Origin: Austropuccinia psidii
Lineage: Eukaryota; Basidiomycota; Pucciniomycetes; Pucciniales; Sphaerophragmiaceae
DNA length: 64,000 nucleotides
Direction of reading: 5' to 3'
Assembly (NCBI GenBank): GCA_023105745.1
Contig: JALGQZ010000006.1
Location: 35,419,686-35,483,685, forward strand
Position 1 is the first letter of the stretch. Each line of letters opens with the position of its first letter. This document shows positions 37,098-49,300 of this stretch, in pieces. The position numbers were made by a program, and so were the translations under genes. Under the pieces are notes generated by a model. The model saw nothing but the letters and a program-made list of their open reading frames with translations, was not told where the DNA came from and ran no database searches.

Positions 37098-38016
37098 TGT
37101 TTGAAGATAACCCAACAGAAGACAACCAAGCTACTGTTGAGAGATTAGTGGAAGAAACTTGTCAAAGTTCTTCAACACCAGTTATCACCAAAAGAAAGAA
37201 AGCTAAGAAATTAGACTTTCCAGGGCCCACCATTCAAGACTCTGAAGGTGAGCACCTCTTTTTAAATTACCATAAAAGAATTTTATTCTAAAATACTTTT
37301 ATTTTTTCTTATTCTTTGAATCATGACTACCAGAAGAGGTTCCCAATACTCCATCCAATCAGATGGAGCTGGACTCAGAAGTAGAATTGATCCCTCAAAA
37401 GGGAAAAGAAAGGGCAATATCCCCAGTGGAACAGAATCCACACAAGGAAGTGCCTTATCCCAAAGGCAAGTCCCAGAAATGCCCATGATATCTGAGCCTG
37501 AATTGGAACTAAGTATGAGTAACTCAAATAGGTACAAATCACATTCAGAGGGCTCAAATAGACATCTACATGAGCCAGTACAAGCAGTATTACACAGTAT
37601 ACAAGGACAAAGACTGGGAAATGCTGCCTCAAATACACCAAGGAGTGATGAACTCCTGGCACATCCTGAAAAAGTTCCTCAAAGAGGAGGAGATAGTGAA
37701 ATACTCCAATGGATGGAATCCACTGTCATCCAAACCTCAAATCAAAAAGATCAAGGATTATCATGCCAAAAAGAGGGAGGCAACCAAGGAAGAAGCCCCA
37801 GTAGCTTCTACCAGCAAGCCTCAAGCCAACCCACTTCCCCAAGAAGGGAAGAAGAACAAGAAAAAGCATTGGAGGAAACCATATTCCCCAAGCTACAGAA
37901 TCCCAAGAATCCAAAAGGATGCCATGGACAATGTTTTCAACATGGCCAGAACCTTGATGGAATTCAAGGACAAGGAAGAGCAAAGAATGAGACAACCTCA
38001 TTTCCCAAAGAAATAA
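37098..38016 (+). CDS. Spliced ORF1 (Gag-like N-terminal protein) of element A
   Basis: Inferred exons: 37098-37247 (F-E-D-N-P-T-E-D-N... G-P-T-I-Q-D-S-E), 37334-37465 (T-P-S-N-Q-M-E-L-D... V-P-Y-P-K) and 37532-38016 (S-Q-Y-K...W-E-M-L-P...[12 protein letters not shown], stop TAA at 38014). Introns are 37248-37333 (GTGAGC...CAG) and 37466-37531 (GCAAGT...TAG); all junctions are phase 1. About 254 residues result, plus an unknown first exon. Exon 3 overlaps the long gag-pol frame, one base out of register. Between A and B, seven substitutions fall in exon 3: six are silent in this frame, one changes M to I, and all seven alter the other frame. The old copies near 4.4, 8.2 and 58.5 kb share the same protein and end it at the same place. 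The role is unknown; position and basic C-terminal part suggest a Gag domain. Confidence 0.65.
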
Positions 38017-41000
38017 CCTTGTCCAAAGATGTTGTAAATACTTCAACAGAAATTAAAAATAGTATATTACCTCTAAAAGAAATTAAAGACAGTTTATTAT
38101 CACTACAAGAAATAAATAACAATTTATCTTCTTTAACAAAAATTGTTGTACAAAACAAGAAAGAAATTGACAACATTAAGTTTATTGTTGAAAATAATAA
38201 ACCAAAAAATTTAATTGACAATACTCAAAAATTAATACAAGGACAACAAGAATTGTATAAATACATAAAAGATATCAAAGACAAGACTTTGACAATGAAT
38301 TATGATGTGAGTATTGACAATCTTACAGAAAAATTAAATAAATTAAGTATTTCTGTAGAAAAATTTGAAGAAAAGACTTCATCACACCAAAAATTACTTT
38401 TGGACCATGTGGAAAAAAGTGATGAAGCAAGAATGCATCTGAAAGATGATATTCAAAGTGAAATAAGGCTTATTACAGAAAAAATGGATAAAATTAATGA
38501 GGCTAATTTAAATATGCCAAAGTTATCAACACCATTTTCCCATATAAGAAGCCCTATTAAAACAAAAGAGGAATTGTCAAATCCTTTCATAACAGACTTG
38601 AGTCACCAAGACAATAACCAAGTCTTAATGAAGGAAGCACCTCAATTGAAGGAATGGCCAACATTCACAGGAGAAGGTGAATATGACCACATGTCATTTA
38701 TTAAAACAATTGACATGCTACAAGAAGACTATGCCATACCAGATGAATTAATCACTGCAAGATTACATTCATTATTTGAGAAATCTGCAAAAAGATGGTA
38801 TTATGGCATAAGACAGACAAATGGTAAAAATACCTGGTCTTGGTGGAAACAAGAAATAATCACCAAGTGGGCAAATGATGCCTGGAGGTATAAGATAGAA
38901 AATGCATTTGAAAACTCTTTCTTTGACCCAGAGAAAGATAAACCTTTAACTTGGTTCCTAAAACAAGTTGAAAGGCTTAATGCACTGTACCAAGAAATGT
39001 CACAGAAGATGGTGCATATGAAAATACTTAAAAAATGTGGAGGGGAACTAGAACATGCCCTAAGAAGCAGGTGTATAGAACCATGCTCCACAGAAGAGTA
39101 TATAAATGCACTAGAAGATATAGTGACAAGAACAAAAATTGGCAGGACTTGGAAAAGATTGGACATTAAAAGCCCAAACAAACCATTTATCAAGAAAGAT
39201 AAATCAAAAGAATCCTTTAAACCCAATACATCCAACAATAATGAGCAAAGAAAATGCCATAAATGTGGAGGTATTGGACACTTAGCCAATAATTGCCTTA
39301 AAAAAGCAAAGATCAATGAAATTGTGGAAACAGAAAACCACAATGACAAAGAAGAGGAATCTGACTCTGAAAAAGAGACAGAAGAGTCAGAGAGCTCTGA
39401 AAGTGATGAAATCAATATAATTAATGCACAAATTAATAATATTGATATAATTTATGAAGTACTGGATGTTAATTCAAACTTGCCACAAGTTGGAACATCT
39501 GACACAAACCTGACAAACATACAAGATGCCAAAATGTATAGAACCAAACCTGCAAGAGGAATGGGATATACAGCTGGAAAATCAAGTATAAGTATTGTTA
39601 TGGTTGATAACCAAGAAGGAAAGGTTAACTTGGATACAGGAGCATATTGCACTTGTGTTGGCAAAAGTCATTTAAAAACCATTGTCCCAGACTGGCAAGA
39701 AAAACTTATGCCAATACAAGGTGTCAAATTTAGTAGTGCAAGTGAGAGCATGAAGCCCCTTGGAATAATTGATTTAACACTAATTTTTCCTCATCCCTCA
39801 AAATGTTTCAGAATTAAAGTAGAGTTTGTAGTAATGGACAACTGTACTAGTAATCATTTCATACTTGGGAATGACTACTTATCAATCTATGGTATAGATA
39901 TCTCCAACCAAAAGGATAGATATTTTACCATAGGAGATAATAAAAGACAAAAGTTTGGATTCTTAAATAACAAAAAACAAATCACAGTTATTAAGAATGA
40001 GGAAAAAATTCCAGAAAAAGAACTTTTTATATCTGAACAACTCAAAGAGGCAGAATTCAATCAAGAATTAACAGAAAAAATGAAAGAAAAATTGATTGAC
40101 CTCTTATTTAAGTATAAAAATGCCTTTGCAACTGACAAAGAGCCACTAGGTGCCATAATTGGACATGAAGTGGATATAATTCTTAATGTAGAAAAACCTT
40201 ACCCACCTTTATTAAGAAGACCTGCTTATCCAGCCAGTCCAAGAGCTAGAGAAGCCCTAGAGGTGCACATTAAAGAATTAATGGACCTTGGAGTATTAAG
40301 AAAGGTTGGACATAATGAACAAGAAGAAGTTACTACACCTGTCATTATAACTTGGCATAATGGAAAATCAAGGATGGTAGGAGACTTCAGAGCCCTCAAT
40401 ACCTATACCATTCCAGACAGATATCCAATACCCAGAATCCATGAAACATTGACCCAATTGTCACAAGCTAAGTTCATCACAGCTATGGATGCTCTTAAGG
40501 GTTTTCATCAAAATGTCTTAACAGACAATGCCAAGAAACTACTAAGAATAATAGTCCATTGTGGAATTTTTGAATACTTAAGAATGCCATTTGGAATAAA
40601 AAATGCACCTTCCCATTATCAAAGAATGATGAATACCATATTCCCTGAAGAATTATCAGAAGGATGGTTGATTATCTATATTGATGATATCATAGTTTGC
40701 TCAGAAACTTGGGAAAATCACCTTACAAGACTAGAAAGGGTATTACAGAAAATAGTCCAAGTAAATATGAAAATTTCCTTGAAAAAATGTCATTTTGCAT
40801 ACAGTGAATTAAAGGCACTAGGACATGTAGTATCTGGCCTTAGTCTAGGCATAGACAAAAATAAAGTAGCAGCAGTAATACTTAAGCCAATGCCTCAAAC
40901 CAAAAAAGAAATGCAATCATTTCTAGGATTTGCTGGTTACTATAGACAGCATATAAAGGACTTTGCAAAGATTGCTAAATCCTTGTATAAGCTATGTGAC

Positions 41001-43121
41001 CAACAAACAGTCTATGAGATGACAGAAGAAAGAGTCAAGGCATATGAAGAATTGAAAAATTCCTTAACAAATGCCCCATTTCTTCTGATGCCAGATTGGA
41101 AACTACCCTTCAAACTGTACATTGATGCTTGTGGAGAAGGACTAGGTGCTGCACTTCACCAAACACAAATTATCAATGATAAACCAGTGGAAGGACCAAT
41201 TTGTTTCATTTCAAGGCAGATAAAGCCAACAGAAGCAAGGTATGGAGCAAGCCAAATGGAATGCTTATGCCTAGTATGGGCTTTAGAAAAACTGCACTAT
41301 TATTTGGATGGTACAGTATTTGATGTAATCACAGACTGTAATGCTGTGAAATCACTATTAAATATGAAGACTCCAAATAGACATATGCTGAGATGGCAAA
41401 TTGCTATCCAAGAATATAGAGGAAATATGACTATTGTTCATAAATCTGGAAATATTCATAAAAATGCAGATGGTCTTAGTAGATCGGCTCTAGCAAATAC
41501 CCCTGACAATCCAGCATGGGTACCACAAGAGGAGCACCATATAGAAGGAATATGTGTTACAGACATTGGCACAGAATTCTTTAACCAAGTTAAAGAAAGC
41601 TATAAGACAGACAAAAATTGCCATATCTTATGCCAACTTCTAATGAAAGACTGCAAAGATCCATCACTTTCATCAAAACTAGATGAAATATGGAAAAAGG
41701 CATATGATGAAGGAAGATTTCACCTCCTTGATGGAATCCTTTACCATAGAACAAAACACACATGTGTTATGGCCCTAACAGATAGAACACTAATAAACAC
41801 TATTTTACATGAGTGTCATGATAGTGTTGCATCTGGACATCTCTCAGAAGATAGGACACTAGAGAGGGTGAAAACCTGCTCTTGGTGGCCAAATTGGAAG
41901 GAAGATGTTGCAGAGTACTGCCAAACCTGTGACAGATGTCAAAAAGCCAACAGAGCCACAGGAAAGAAATTTGGAATGATGATCCAAATCCAAGAACCAA
42001 AATCCCCATGGGAAATAGTTCATATGGATTGGGTAACAGCCTTACCTCCAGGAGGAGACAGGAGTTATAATGCATGCCTAGTATTAGTTGACAGGTACAG
42101 TAAAACTCCCATGTTCTTACCATGTCATAAAGATGACACAGCTATGGATACAGCCATAATGATATGGAATAAAGTCATTAGCCACACAGGCTTATTCCAA
42201 AATATTATAAGTGACAGAGACCCAAAGTTCACTTCAGCATTATGGACAAACCTCCATAACTTGTTTGGGACAAAGTTATCATTCTCAACAGCTTATCATC
42301 CTCAAACTGATGGTCTAGCAGAAAGAATGATACAAACCCTAGAGGATATGATCAGAAGATTCTGCGCTTATGGGCTAGAATTCAAAGATTCTGATGGTTT
42401 TACCCATGATTGGTGTACACTAATACCAGCACTTGAACTGGCATATAAGACATCAATCCATTCTTCTACTGGCAAAACACCAGCAATGCTAGAGAAAGGT
42501 TGGAATCCAAGACTTCCTTATGACACCCTCAAAAAGGACTTAGTGGATATACATCCAACAGCAAGCAGTTTCAAGATAATGCTTGACAAAGCAAGACACC
42601 ATGCAAACAGATGCATGGAAGATTCTTTTAAATATGCAAAAGAAAGATGGGATAAAAGTCATAAACCACCTGATTTCAAAATAGGAGACTTGGTTTTAGT
42701 ATCAACCCTTAATTTCAATAACATAAAAGGCCCAAAGAAATTGAAAGATTCCTTTGCAGGACCATTCATGATAAAAGCACTCCATGGACCCAATGCTGTG
42801 CAATTAGAACTCACAGGTGAACTAATGAACAAACACCCAACTTTCCCTGTAAGTCTGATAAAACCTTACAGTTCAAGTGACAAGGAGTTATTTCCACTAA
42901 GAAATAAACCCCCACTTGAGATTCCCCCCTTGGAGGAAGGAGAGGAAAAGAAAATAGTAAAAGTCCTTAAAGAAAGAAGGACAAGAAACAAAAAAGAAAG
43001 GGAATACCTTGTAAGGTATAGAAATTCAACTCAGGAAGATGAATGGCTACTTGAGAAAGATATAACAAATGCTGATAAATTACTGAGAAGATTCAGACAT
43101 GAAAGAAAAGCTGAAAAATAA
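37323..43121 (+). CDS. Gag-Pol polyprotein of element A, Ty3/Gypsy chromovirus
   Basis: 1932 codons open from ATG 37323, but residues 1 to ~230 overlap ORF1 in a frame that seems not to be selected, so the true start is uncertain. Residues ~235-420 are charged and coiled-coil-like. The gag core is at ~440-610 ([13 protein letters not shown]). A CX2CX4HX4C knuckle spans 645-658, followed by an acidic Ser/Glu stretch. The protease has L-D-T-G-A with D771 and I-L-G-N-D near 847. The reverse transcriptase has D1056 in M-D-A-L-K-G and Y-I-D-D at 1119-1122. RNase H starts near D1268. The integrase has H1499, H1506, C1536, C1539 and D1569, D1631, E1667 (DD35E). A chromodomain lies at about 1875-1928 (Y-L-V-R-Y...E-D-E-W-L-L). 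It would copy the element RNA and insert the DNA, with the chromodomain likely guiding it to chromatin. Confidence 0.9.
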   Translation: MTTRRGSQYSIQSDGAGLRSRIDPSKGKRKGNIPSGTESTQGSALSQRQVPEMPMISEPELELSMSNSNRYKSHSEGSNRHLHEPVQAVLHSIQGQRLGNAASNTPRSDELLAHPEKVPQRGGDSEILQWMESTVIQTSNQKDQGLSCQKEGGNQGRSPSSFYQQASSQPTSPRREEEQEKALEETIFPKLQNPKNPKGCHGQCFQHGQNLDGIQGQGRAKNETTSFPKEITLSKDVVNTSTEIKNSILPLKEIKDSLLSLQEINNNLSSLTKIVVQNKKEIDNIKFIVENNKPKNLIDNTQKLIQGQQELYKYIKDIKDKTLTMNYDVSIDNLTEKLNKLSISVEKFEEKTSSHQKLLLDHVEKSDEARMHLKDDIQSEIRLITEKMDKINEANLNMPKLSTPFSHIRSPIKTKEELSNPFITDLSHQDNNQVLMKEAPQLKEWPTFTGEGEYDHMSFIKTIDMLQEDYAIPDELITARLHSLFEKSAKRWYYGIRQTNGKNTWSWWKQEIITKWANDAWRYKIENAFENSFFDPEKDKPLTWFLKQVERLNALYQEMSQKMVHMKILKKCGGELEHALRSRCIEPCSTEEYINALEDIVTRTKIGRTWKRLDIKSPNKPFIKKDKSKESFKPNTSNNNEQRKCHKCGGIGHLANNCLKKAKINEIVETENHNDKEEESDSEKETEESESSESDEINIINAQINNIDIIYEVLDVNSNLPQVGTSDTNLTNIQDAKMYRTKPARGMGYTAGKSSISIVMVDNQEGKVNLDTGAYCTCVGKSHLKTIVPDWQEKLMPIQGVKFSSASESMKPLGIIDLTLIFPHPSKCFRIKVEFVVMDNCTSNHFILGNDYLSIYGIDISNQKDRYFTIGDNKRQKFGFLNNKKQITVIKNEEKIPEKELFISEQLKEAEFNQELTEKMKEKLIDLLFKYKNAFATDKEPLGAIIGHEVDIILNVEKPYPPLLRRPAYPASPRAREALEVHIKELMDLGVLRKVGHNEQEEVTTPVIITWHNGKSRMVGDFRALNTYTIPDRYPIPRIHETLTQLSQAKFITAMDALKGFHQNVLTDNAKKLLRIIVHCGIFEYLRMPFGIKNAPSHYQRMMNTIFPEELSEGWLIIYIDDIIVCSETWENHLTRLERVLQKIVQVNMKISLKKCHFAYSELKALGHVVSGLSLGIDKNKVAAVILKPMPQTKKEMQSFLGFAGYYRQHIKDFAKIAKSLYKLCDQQTVYEMTEERVKAYEELKNSLTNAPFLLMPDWKLPFKLYIDACGEGLGAALHQTQIINDKPVEGPICFISRQIKPTEARYGASQMECLCLVWALEKLHYYLDGTVFDVITDCNAVKSLLNMKTPNRHMLRWQIAIQEYRGNMTIVHKSGNIHKNADGLSRSALANTPDNPAWVPQEEHHIEGICVTDIGTEFFNQVKESYKTDKNCHILCQLLMKDCKDPSLSSKLDEIWKKAYDEGRFHLLDGILYHRTKHTCVMALTDRTLINTILHECHDSVASGHLSEDRTLERVKTCSWWPNWKEDVAEYCQTCDRCQKANRATGKKFGMMIQIQEPKSPWEIVHMDWVTALPPGGDRSYNACLVLVDRYSKTPMFLPCHKDDTAMDTAIMIWNKVISHTGLFQNIISDRDPKFTSALWTNLHNLFGTKLSFSTAYHPQTDGLAERMIQTLEDMIRRFCAYGLEFKDSDGFTHDWCTLIPALELAYKTSIHSSTGKTPAMLEKGWNPRLPYDTLKKDLVDIHPTASSFKIMLDKARHHANRCMEDSFKYAKERWDKSHKPPDFKIGDLVLVSTLNFNNIKGPKKLKDSFAGPFMIKALHGPNAVQLELTGELMNKHPTFPVSLIKPYSSSDKELFPLRNKPPLEIPPLEEGEEKKIVKVLKERRTRNKKEREYLVRYRNSTQEDEWLLEKDITNADKLLRRFRHERKAEK

Positions 43122-43227
43122 AAAAGTTAAGCATTATTGAGCTTCAAGACTAACAAAGTCTATTGAAGAGGTAGGACAGTGGATGATACCCTAATCACAC
43201 ATATCAGATTGTGGTACAATCTTTTTT

Positions 43228-43239
43228 GGTGGTAGGGAA
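43228..43239 (+). other. Polypurine tract of element A
   Basis: GGTGGTAGGGAA immediately before TGTGAGCC of the 3' LTR and after a T run. Identical in element B. Expected primer site for plus-strand DNA synthesis. Confidence 0.7.
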
Positions 43240-45266
43240 TGTGAGCCTTGAAGATATGACCACATACCCAATAAGGTCACAAAAAAGACTCAGAATAAAT
43301 ATAACTTTAATATAATTATATTAAAATTACTTAGAATAAATATACATTAAGAATAATTACTTAAATATACAAAAAATACCATAAATTGGTATAAAAATTG
43401 GTTTAACTTAAAAACCAATGAATCAACATGTAAATTAAATTATACCATTGGATTCCCCATGGAAAAATACACATATACCACTTTTATGGCATATCTGTAA
43501 AGCCAATATTTAAGGAATTATAAGGTATAATACCTTATAAAAACCATAAAACCTTATTTATCTCAGAAATTAATGAAACAACATGTGGAATGAATTGTAC
43601 CAGTGGATTCCCCACAAAAATCCACATATAAAACAATTAATAAGCTAATTCCCAAAATCAATACTTAAGGAATTATCCTGAATATATGCACTTTTTTGGT
43701 CAACGCATATATTCAGTGATCATAGCTAATATCTTCTAAACTATACATGCTAGAATGATGAACCAAAAATAAAGTTACCACGTAATTACTGTAAGAACAC
43801 AGATATGAACTTTATTTTGCAAATTATAAACAAGGTTAAGACTTATGAGGAAATATTGATAAAAATCAACAGAGCTGTTGACCACTTTGTTGTGAAAGTA
43901 GTCCAAACTTAAAAAAAAGTATACAGTTGGATTCTACTAGTTTATTCGAGAAGAATGACGTAATTTTTATTGTTAAATTCAGGGTATAACCCCCTGAAAT
44001 CAAGGTTTGAAGTTTAAAATATTGAATTTCGACAGAAAAGATGAGTTACAAGAAAAATCATCAAAATTAGAGTTTTGATGATGTAATGAAAAGCTCTTGG
44101 CAGCATAATAAGGTTATTTCAGGATATCAGAATTCACTCTCTGAATTGCTGTAGCGTGAAAACCTTAAAAGGTATTGAGGATCAAAGTTTGAGCTTAAAT
44201 TGAGCTATTATGATCACATACTGTAACCTTAAATTAAGTTTAACAGTCTTAATAGTGATCAAATTGGTGAATACTATTGGTTTATGATTAAAAATAATAA
44301 AATCCACGAAATTTGGGGTTCTGCCAAGCCTCTGATGTCATCACACTTAGAGTTATAGTGATAACTCTAAATAATGGTGTAATAATGATGTAATATGGTT
44401 TGATCATGATGTAATCATCCTCAAACCTTAAAATATTGATCAATTCCAGTAGATATGATCAGTACACGTCTACTAGAAGCCTGTTGGACTCTAGGAGGGA
44501 GGTATTTACTATAAATAGAGCTCTTTTTACTCTGTTTTCCCCTCAGACGCATCAAAAACATTAAATCAATTAAATCAAAGGTAATTTCTTTATTCTTTAT
44601 ATATAAAACTGTTATATTATTAAAGACCAAAGACCAACTTGCTATAATCAACCCTTTTGACGTGATTAAATCATTTATTTAATTGTTTTTGTTAAAAAAT
44701 CTCTCTAATAACTCATTTCCACGTAAAAATCCAGAATAATTTGTAATTTTCTTTATTTTTATTGTAAATACAATTTGAAAAGGTTGTATTTATATTTTTT
44801 GGCGTAAAATACTTCAAAATTATTATATTAAGTGTTAAAAGTAGGTTATTTTCTCTTATTATAATAATTTCTCTATTGTTACTCTTTTAATACTTCTTTA
44901 ATTAATATAAATAGTATTTATATTAATTCATAACTTTAATATTAGTAATATTATTGTTATTAATTGTTTTTTATTAATAAAAAACAATTTTTTACGCCTT
45001 TATTATTTGTTGGTAACAATAATAAAGAGCTTTTTTAATATATTCATTATTTTATATTAATATATTATTTATAATATTATAATTTCATATAATATTAATT
45101 ATATTATTCTATTTATTTAATAATATAATATTTTTACGCCATAATAATAATATTTCTTATTATTATTATTATTTTAATCTTATTTATTTCAATTATAAGG
45201 ACATTCAGAGTGCAATAAGTAATAAATTAGTAATTTTTACTTATTGTTTCATAGTCAAACCTTACA
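43240..45266 (+). repeat. Type I LTR, 3' LTR of element A
   Basis: TGTGAGCC...CTTACA, 2027 bp, same length as its 5' partner. Because it is followed directly by B's leader without a primer-binding block, it can be mistaken for the 5' LTR of the second coding region; the AAAAT duplication shows otherwise. Confidence 0.92.
44510..44517 (+). promoter_or_regulatory. TATA box in LTR (element A, 3')
   Basis: TATAAATA. This promoter points into element B's coding region and could drive it even though B's own 5' LTR is 10 kb away. Confidence 0.5.
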
Positions 45267-45436
45267 AAAATATTAAAAACAAATAAAAAAGTTATTTTTA
45301 TTCATTTTTATTCATTTCTTTATTTATTTATTTCAATTTTTCAAAGATATAAAAGCAATTTCTACGTGGAAAATTGCCATATCTTGCCAAAAATAACACT
45401 TCTTATAAAAAGACTTATATTTATTTGCTTTTTTAG
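45267..45436 (+). other. Leader of element B, second part
   Basis: It continues the leader from 34559 after the AAAAT duplication and ends at the TTTTTTAG acceptor at 45436. Confidence 0.8.
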
Positions 45437-46355
45437 TGTTTGAAGATAAGCCAACAGAAGACAACCAAGCTACTGTTGAGAGATTGGTGGAAGAAACTTG
45501 TCAAAGTTCTCCAACACCAGTTATCAACAAAAGAAAGAAAGCTAAGAAATTAGACTTTCCAGGGCCCACCATTCAAGACTCTGAAGGTGAGCACCTCTTT
45601 TTAAATTGCCATAAAAGAATTTTATTCTAAAATACTTTTATTTTTTCTTATTCTTTAAATTATGACTACCAGAAGAGGCTCCCAATACTCCATCCAATCA
45701 GATGGAGCTGGACTCAGAGGTAGAATTGATCCCTCAAAAGGGAAAAGAAAGGGCAATATCCCCAGTGGAACAGAATCCACACAAGGAAGTGCCTTATCCC
45801 AAAGGCAAGTCCCAGAAATGCCCATGATATCTGAACCTGAATTGGAACTAAGTATGAGTAACTCAAATAGGTACTAATCACATTCAGAGGGCTCAAATAG
45901 ACATCTACATGAGCCAGTACAAGCAGTATTACACAGTATACAAGGACAAAGACTGGGAAATGCTGCCTCAAATACACCAAGGAGTAATTAACTCCTGGCA
46001 CATCCTGAAAAAGTTCCTCAAAGAGGAGGAGATAGTGAAATACTCCAATGGATGGAATCCACTGTCATCCAAACCTCAAATCAAGAAAATCAAGGATTAT
46101 CATGCCAAAAAGAGGGAGGCAACCAAGGAAGAAGCCCCAGTAGCCTCTACCAGCAAGCCTCAAGCCAACCCACTTCCCCAAGAAGGGAAGAAGAACAAGA
46201 AAAAGCATTGGAGGAAACCATATTCCCCAAGCTACAGAATCCCAAGAATCCAAAAGGATGCCATGGACAATGTTTTCAACATGGCCAGAACCTTGATGGA
46301 ATTCAAGGACAAGGAAGAGCAAAGAATGAGACAACCTCATTTTCCAAAGAAATAA
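45437..46355 (+). CDS. Spliced ORF1 of element B
   Basis: Exons 45437-45586, 45673-45804 and 45871-46355, the same lengths and splice signals as in element A (introns 86 and 66 nt; GTGAGC and GCAAGT donors). Exon 3 is uninterrupted and differs from A's product by a single M-to-I change. Exon 1 differs at a few residues (for example N-P to K-P, S-S-T to S-P-T). Two stops that break the overlapping long frame (45875 and 45989) are harmless here. The first exon is again not located. Confidence 0.6.
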
Positions 46356-49300
46356 CCTTGTCTAAAGATGTTGTAAATACTTTAACAGAAATTAAAAATA
46401 GTATATTACCTCTAAAAGAAATTAAAGATAGTTTATTATCACTAGAAGAAATAAATAACAATTTATCTTCTTTAACAAAAATTGTTGTGCAAAACAAGAA
46501 AGAAATTGACAACATTAAGTTTATTGTTGAAAATAATAAACCAAAGAATTTAATTGACAATACTCAAACATTAATACAAGGACAACAAGAATTGTATAAA
46601 TACATAAAAGATATCAAAGACAAGACTTTGACAATCAATTATGATGTAAGTATTGACAATCTTACAGAAAAATTAAATAAATTAAGTATTTCTGTAGAAA
46701 CATTTGAAGAAAAGACTTCATCACACCAAAAATTACTTTTGGACCATGTGGAAAAAAGTGATGAAGCAAGAATGCATCTGAAAGATGATATTCAAAGTGA
46801 AATAAGGCTTATTACAGAAAAAATGGATAAAATTAATGAGGCTAATTTAAATATGCCAAAGTTATCAACACCATTTTCTCATATAAGAAGCCCTGTTAAA
46901 ACAAAAGAGGAATTGTCAAATCCTTTCATAACAGACTTGAGTCACCAAGACAATAACCAAGTCTTAATGAAAGAAGCACCTCAATTGAAGGAATGGCCAA
47001 CATTCACAGGAGAAGGTGAATATGACCACATGTCATTTATTAAAACAATTGACATGTTACAAGAAGACTATGCCATACCAGATGAATTAATCACTGCAAG
47101 ATTACATTCATTATTTGAGAAATCTGCAAAAAGATGGTATTATGGCATAAGACAGACAAATGGTAAAAATACCTGGTCTTGGTGGAAACAAGAAATAATC
47201 ACCAAGTGGGCAAATGATGCCTGGAGGTATAAGATAGAAAATGCATTTGAAAACTCTTTCTTTGACCCAGAGAAAGATAAACCTTTAACTTGGTTCTTAA
47301 AACAAGTTGAAAGGCTTAATGCACTGCACCCAGAAATGTCACAGAAGATGGTGCATATGAAAATACTTAAAAAATGTGGAGGGGAACTAGAACATGCCGT
47401 AAGAAGCAGGTGTATAGAACCATGCTGCACAGAAGAGTATATAAATGCACTAGAAGATATAGTGACAAGGACAAAAATTGGCAGTACTTGGAAAAAATTG
47501 GACATTAAAAGCCCAAATAAACCATTTATCAAAAGAGATAAATCAAAAGAATCCTTTAAGCCCAATACATCCAACAATAATGAGCAAAGAAAATGCCATA
47601 AATGTGGAGGTATTGGACACTTAGCCAATAATTGCCTTAAAAAAGCAAAGATTAATGAAATTGTGGAAACAGAAAACCACAATGACAAAGAAGAAGAATC
47701 TGACTCTGAAAAAGAGACAGAAGAATCAGAAAGCTCTGAAAGTGATGAAATCAATATAATTAATGCACAAATTAATAATATTGATATAATTTATGAAGTA
47801 CTGGATGTTAACTCAAACTTGCCACAAGTTGGAACATCTGACACAAATATGACAAACATACAAGATGCCAAAATGTATAGAACCAAACCTGCAAGAGGAA
47901 TGGGATATACAGCTGGAAAATCAAGTATTAGTATTGTTATGGTTGATAACCAAGAAGGAAAGGTTAACTTGGATACAGGAGCATATTGCACTTGTGTTGG
48001 CAAAAGTTATTTAAAAACCATTGTCCCAGACTGGCAAGAAAAACTTATGCCAATACAAGGTGTCAAATTTAGTAGTGCAAGTGAGAGCATGAAGCCCCTT
48101 GGAATAATTGATTTAACACTAATTTTTCCTCATCCCTCACAATGTGTCAGAATTAAAGTAGAGTTTGTAGTAATGGACAAATGTACTAGTAATCATTTCA
48201 TACTTGGGAATGACTACTTATCAATCTATGGTATAGATATCTCCAACCAAAAGGATAGATATTTTACCATAGGAGATAATAAAAGACAAAAGTTTGGATT
48301 CTTAAATAACAAAAAACAAATCACAGTTATTAAGAATGAAGAAAAAATTCCAGAAAAGGAACTTTTTATATCTGAACAACTCATAGAGGCAGAATTCAAT
48401 CAAGAATTAACAGAAAAAATGAAATGAAAATTGATTGATCTCTTATTTAAGTATAAAAATGCCTTTGCAACTGACAAAGAGCCACTAGGTGCCATAATTG
48501 GACATGAAGTGGATATAATTCTTAATGTAGAAAAACCTTACCCACCTTTATTAAGAAGACCTGCTTATCCAGCCAGTCCAAGAGCTAGAGAAGCCTTAGA
48601 AGTGCACATTAAAGAATTAATGGACCTTGGAGTATTAAGAAAGGTTGGACATAATGAACAAGTAGAAGTTACTACACCTGTCATTATAACTTGGCATAAT
48701 GGAAAATCAAGGATGGTAGGAGACTTCAGAGCCCTCAATACCTATACCATTCCAGACAGATATCCAATACCCAGAATCCATGAGACACTAACCCAATTGT
48801 CACAAGCTAAGTTCATCACAGCTATGGATGCTCTGAAGGGTTTTCATCAAAATGTCTTAACAGACAATGCCAAGATACTACTAAGAATAATAGTCCATTG
48901 TGGAATTTTTGAATACTTAAGAATGCCATTTGGAATAAAAAATGCACCTTCCCATTATCAAAGAATGATGAATACCATATTCCCTGAAGAATTATCAGAA
49001 GGATGGTTGATTATCTATATTGATGATATCATAGTTTGCTCAGAAACTTGGGAAAATCACCTTACAAGACTAGAAAGGGTATTACAGAAAATAGTCCAAG
49101 TAAATATGAAAATTTCCTTGAAAAAATGTCATTTTGCATACAGTGAATTAAAGGCACTAGGACATGTAGTATCTGGCCTTAGTCTAGGCATAGACAAAAA
49201 TAAAGTAGCAGCAGTACTACTTAAGCCAATGCCTCAAACCAAAAAAGAAATGCAATCATTTCTAGGATTTGCTGGTTACTATAGACAGCATATAAAGGAC

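Larger units (their letters stand above)
34560..45266 (+). mobile_element. Ty3/Gypsy chromovirus element A (inner), complete
   Basis: 10.7 kb: 5' LTR 34560-36586, primer-binding site, leader, ORF1 exons, gag-pol, polypurine tract, 3' LTR 43240-45266. It is flanked by AAAAT on both sides (34555-34559 and 45267-45271). The LTRs are both 2027 bp and differ by about 27 substitutions in my hand count (~1.3%), so the insertion is fairly recent. The long coding frame has no stop, so this copy may be competent or only recently silent. Confidence 0.92.

Noticed and set aside
38001..38010. Slippery heptamers TTTCCCA and CCCAAAG in ORF1 frame just before its stop, suggesting -1 frameshifting into pol.
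   Set aside because: They are in the right frame in element A, but B has TTTTCCAAAG and the older copies also lack a canonical heptamer, so it is not conserved. How pol is expressed remains open.
38801..39415. 204-codon minus-strand ORF (also at 47140-47754).
   Set aside because: Exact antisense of the gag region in both elements with no family motif; a shadow of a strongly biased coding strand.
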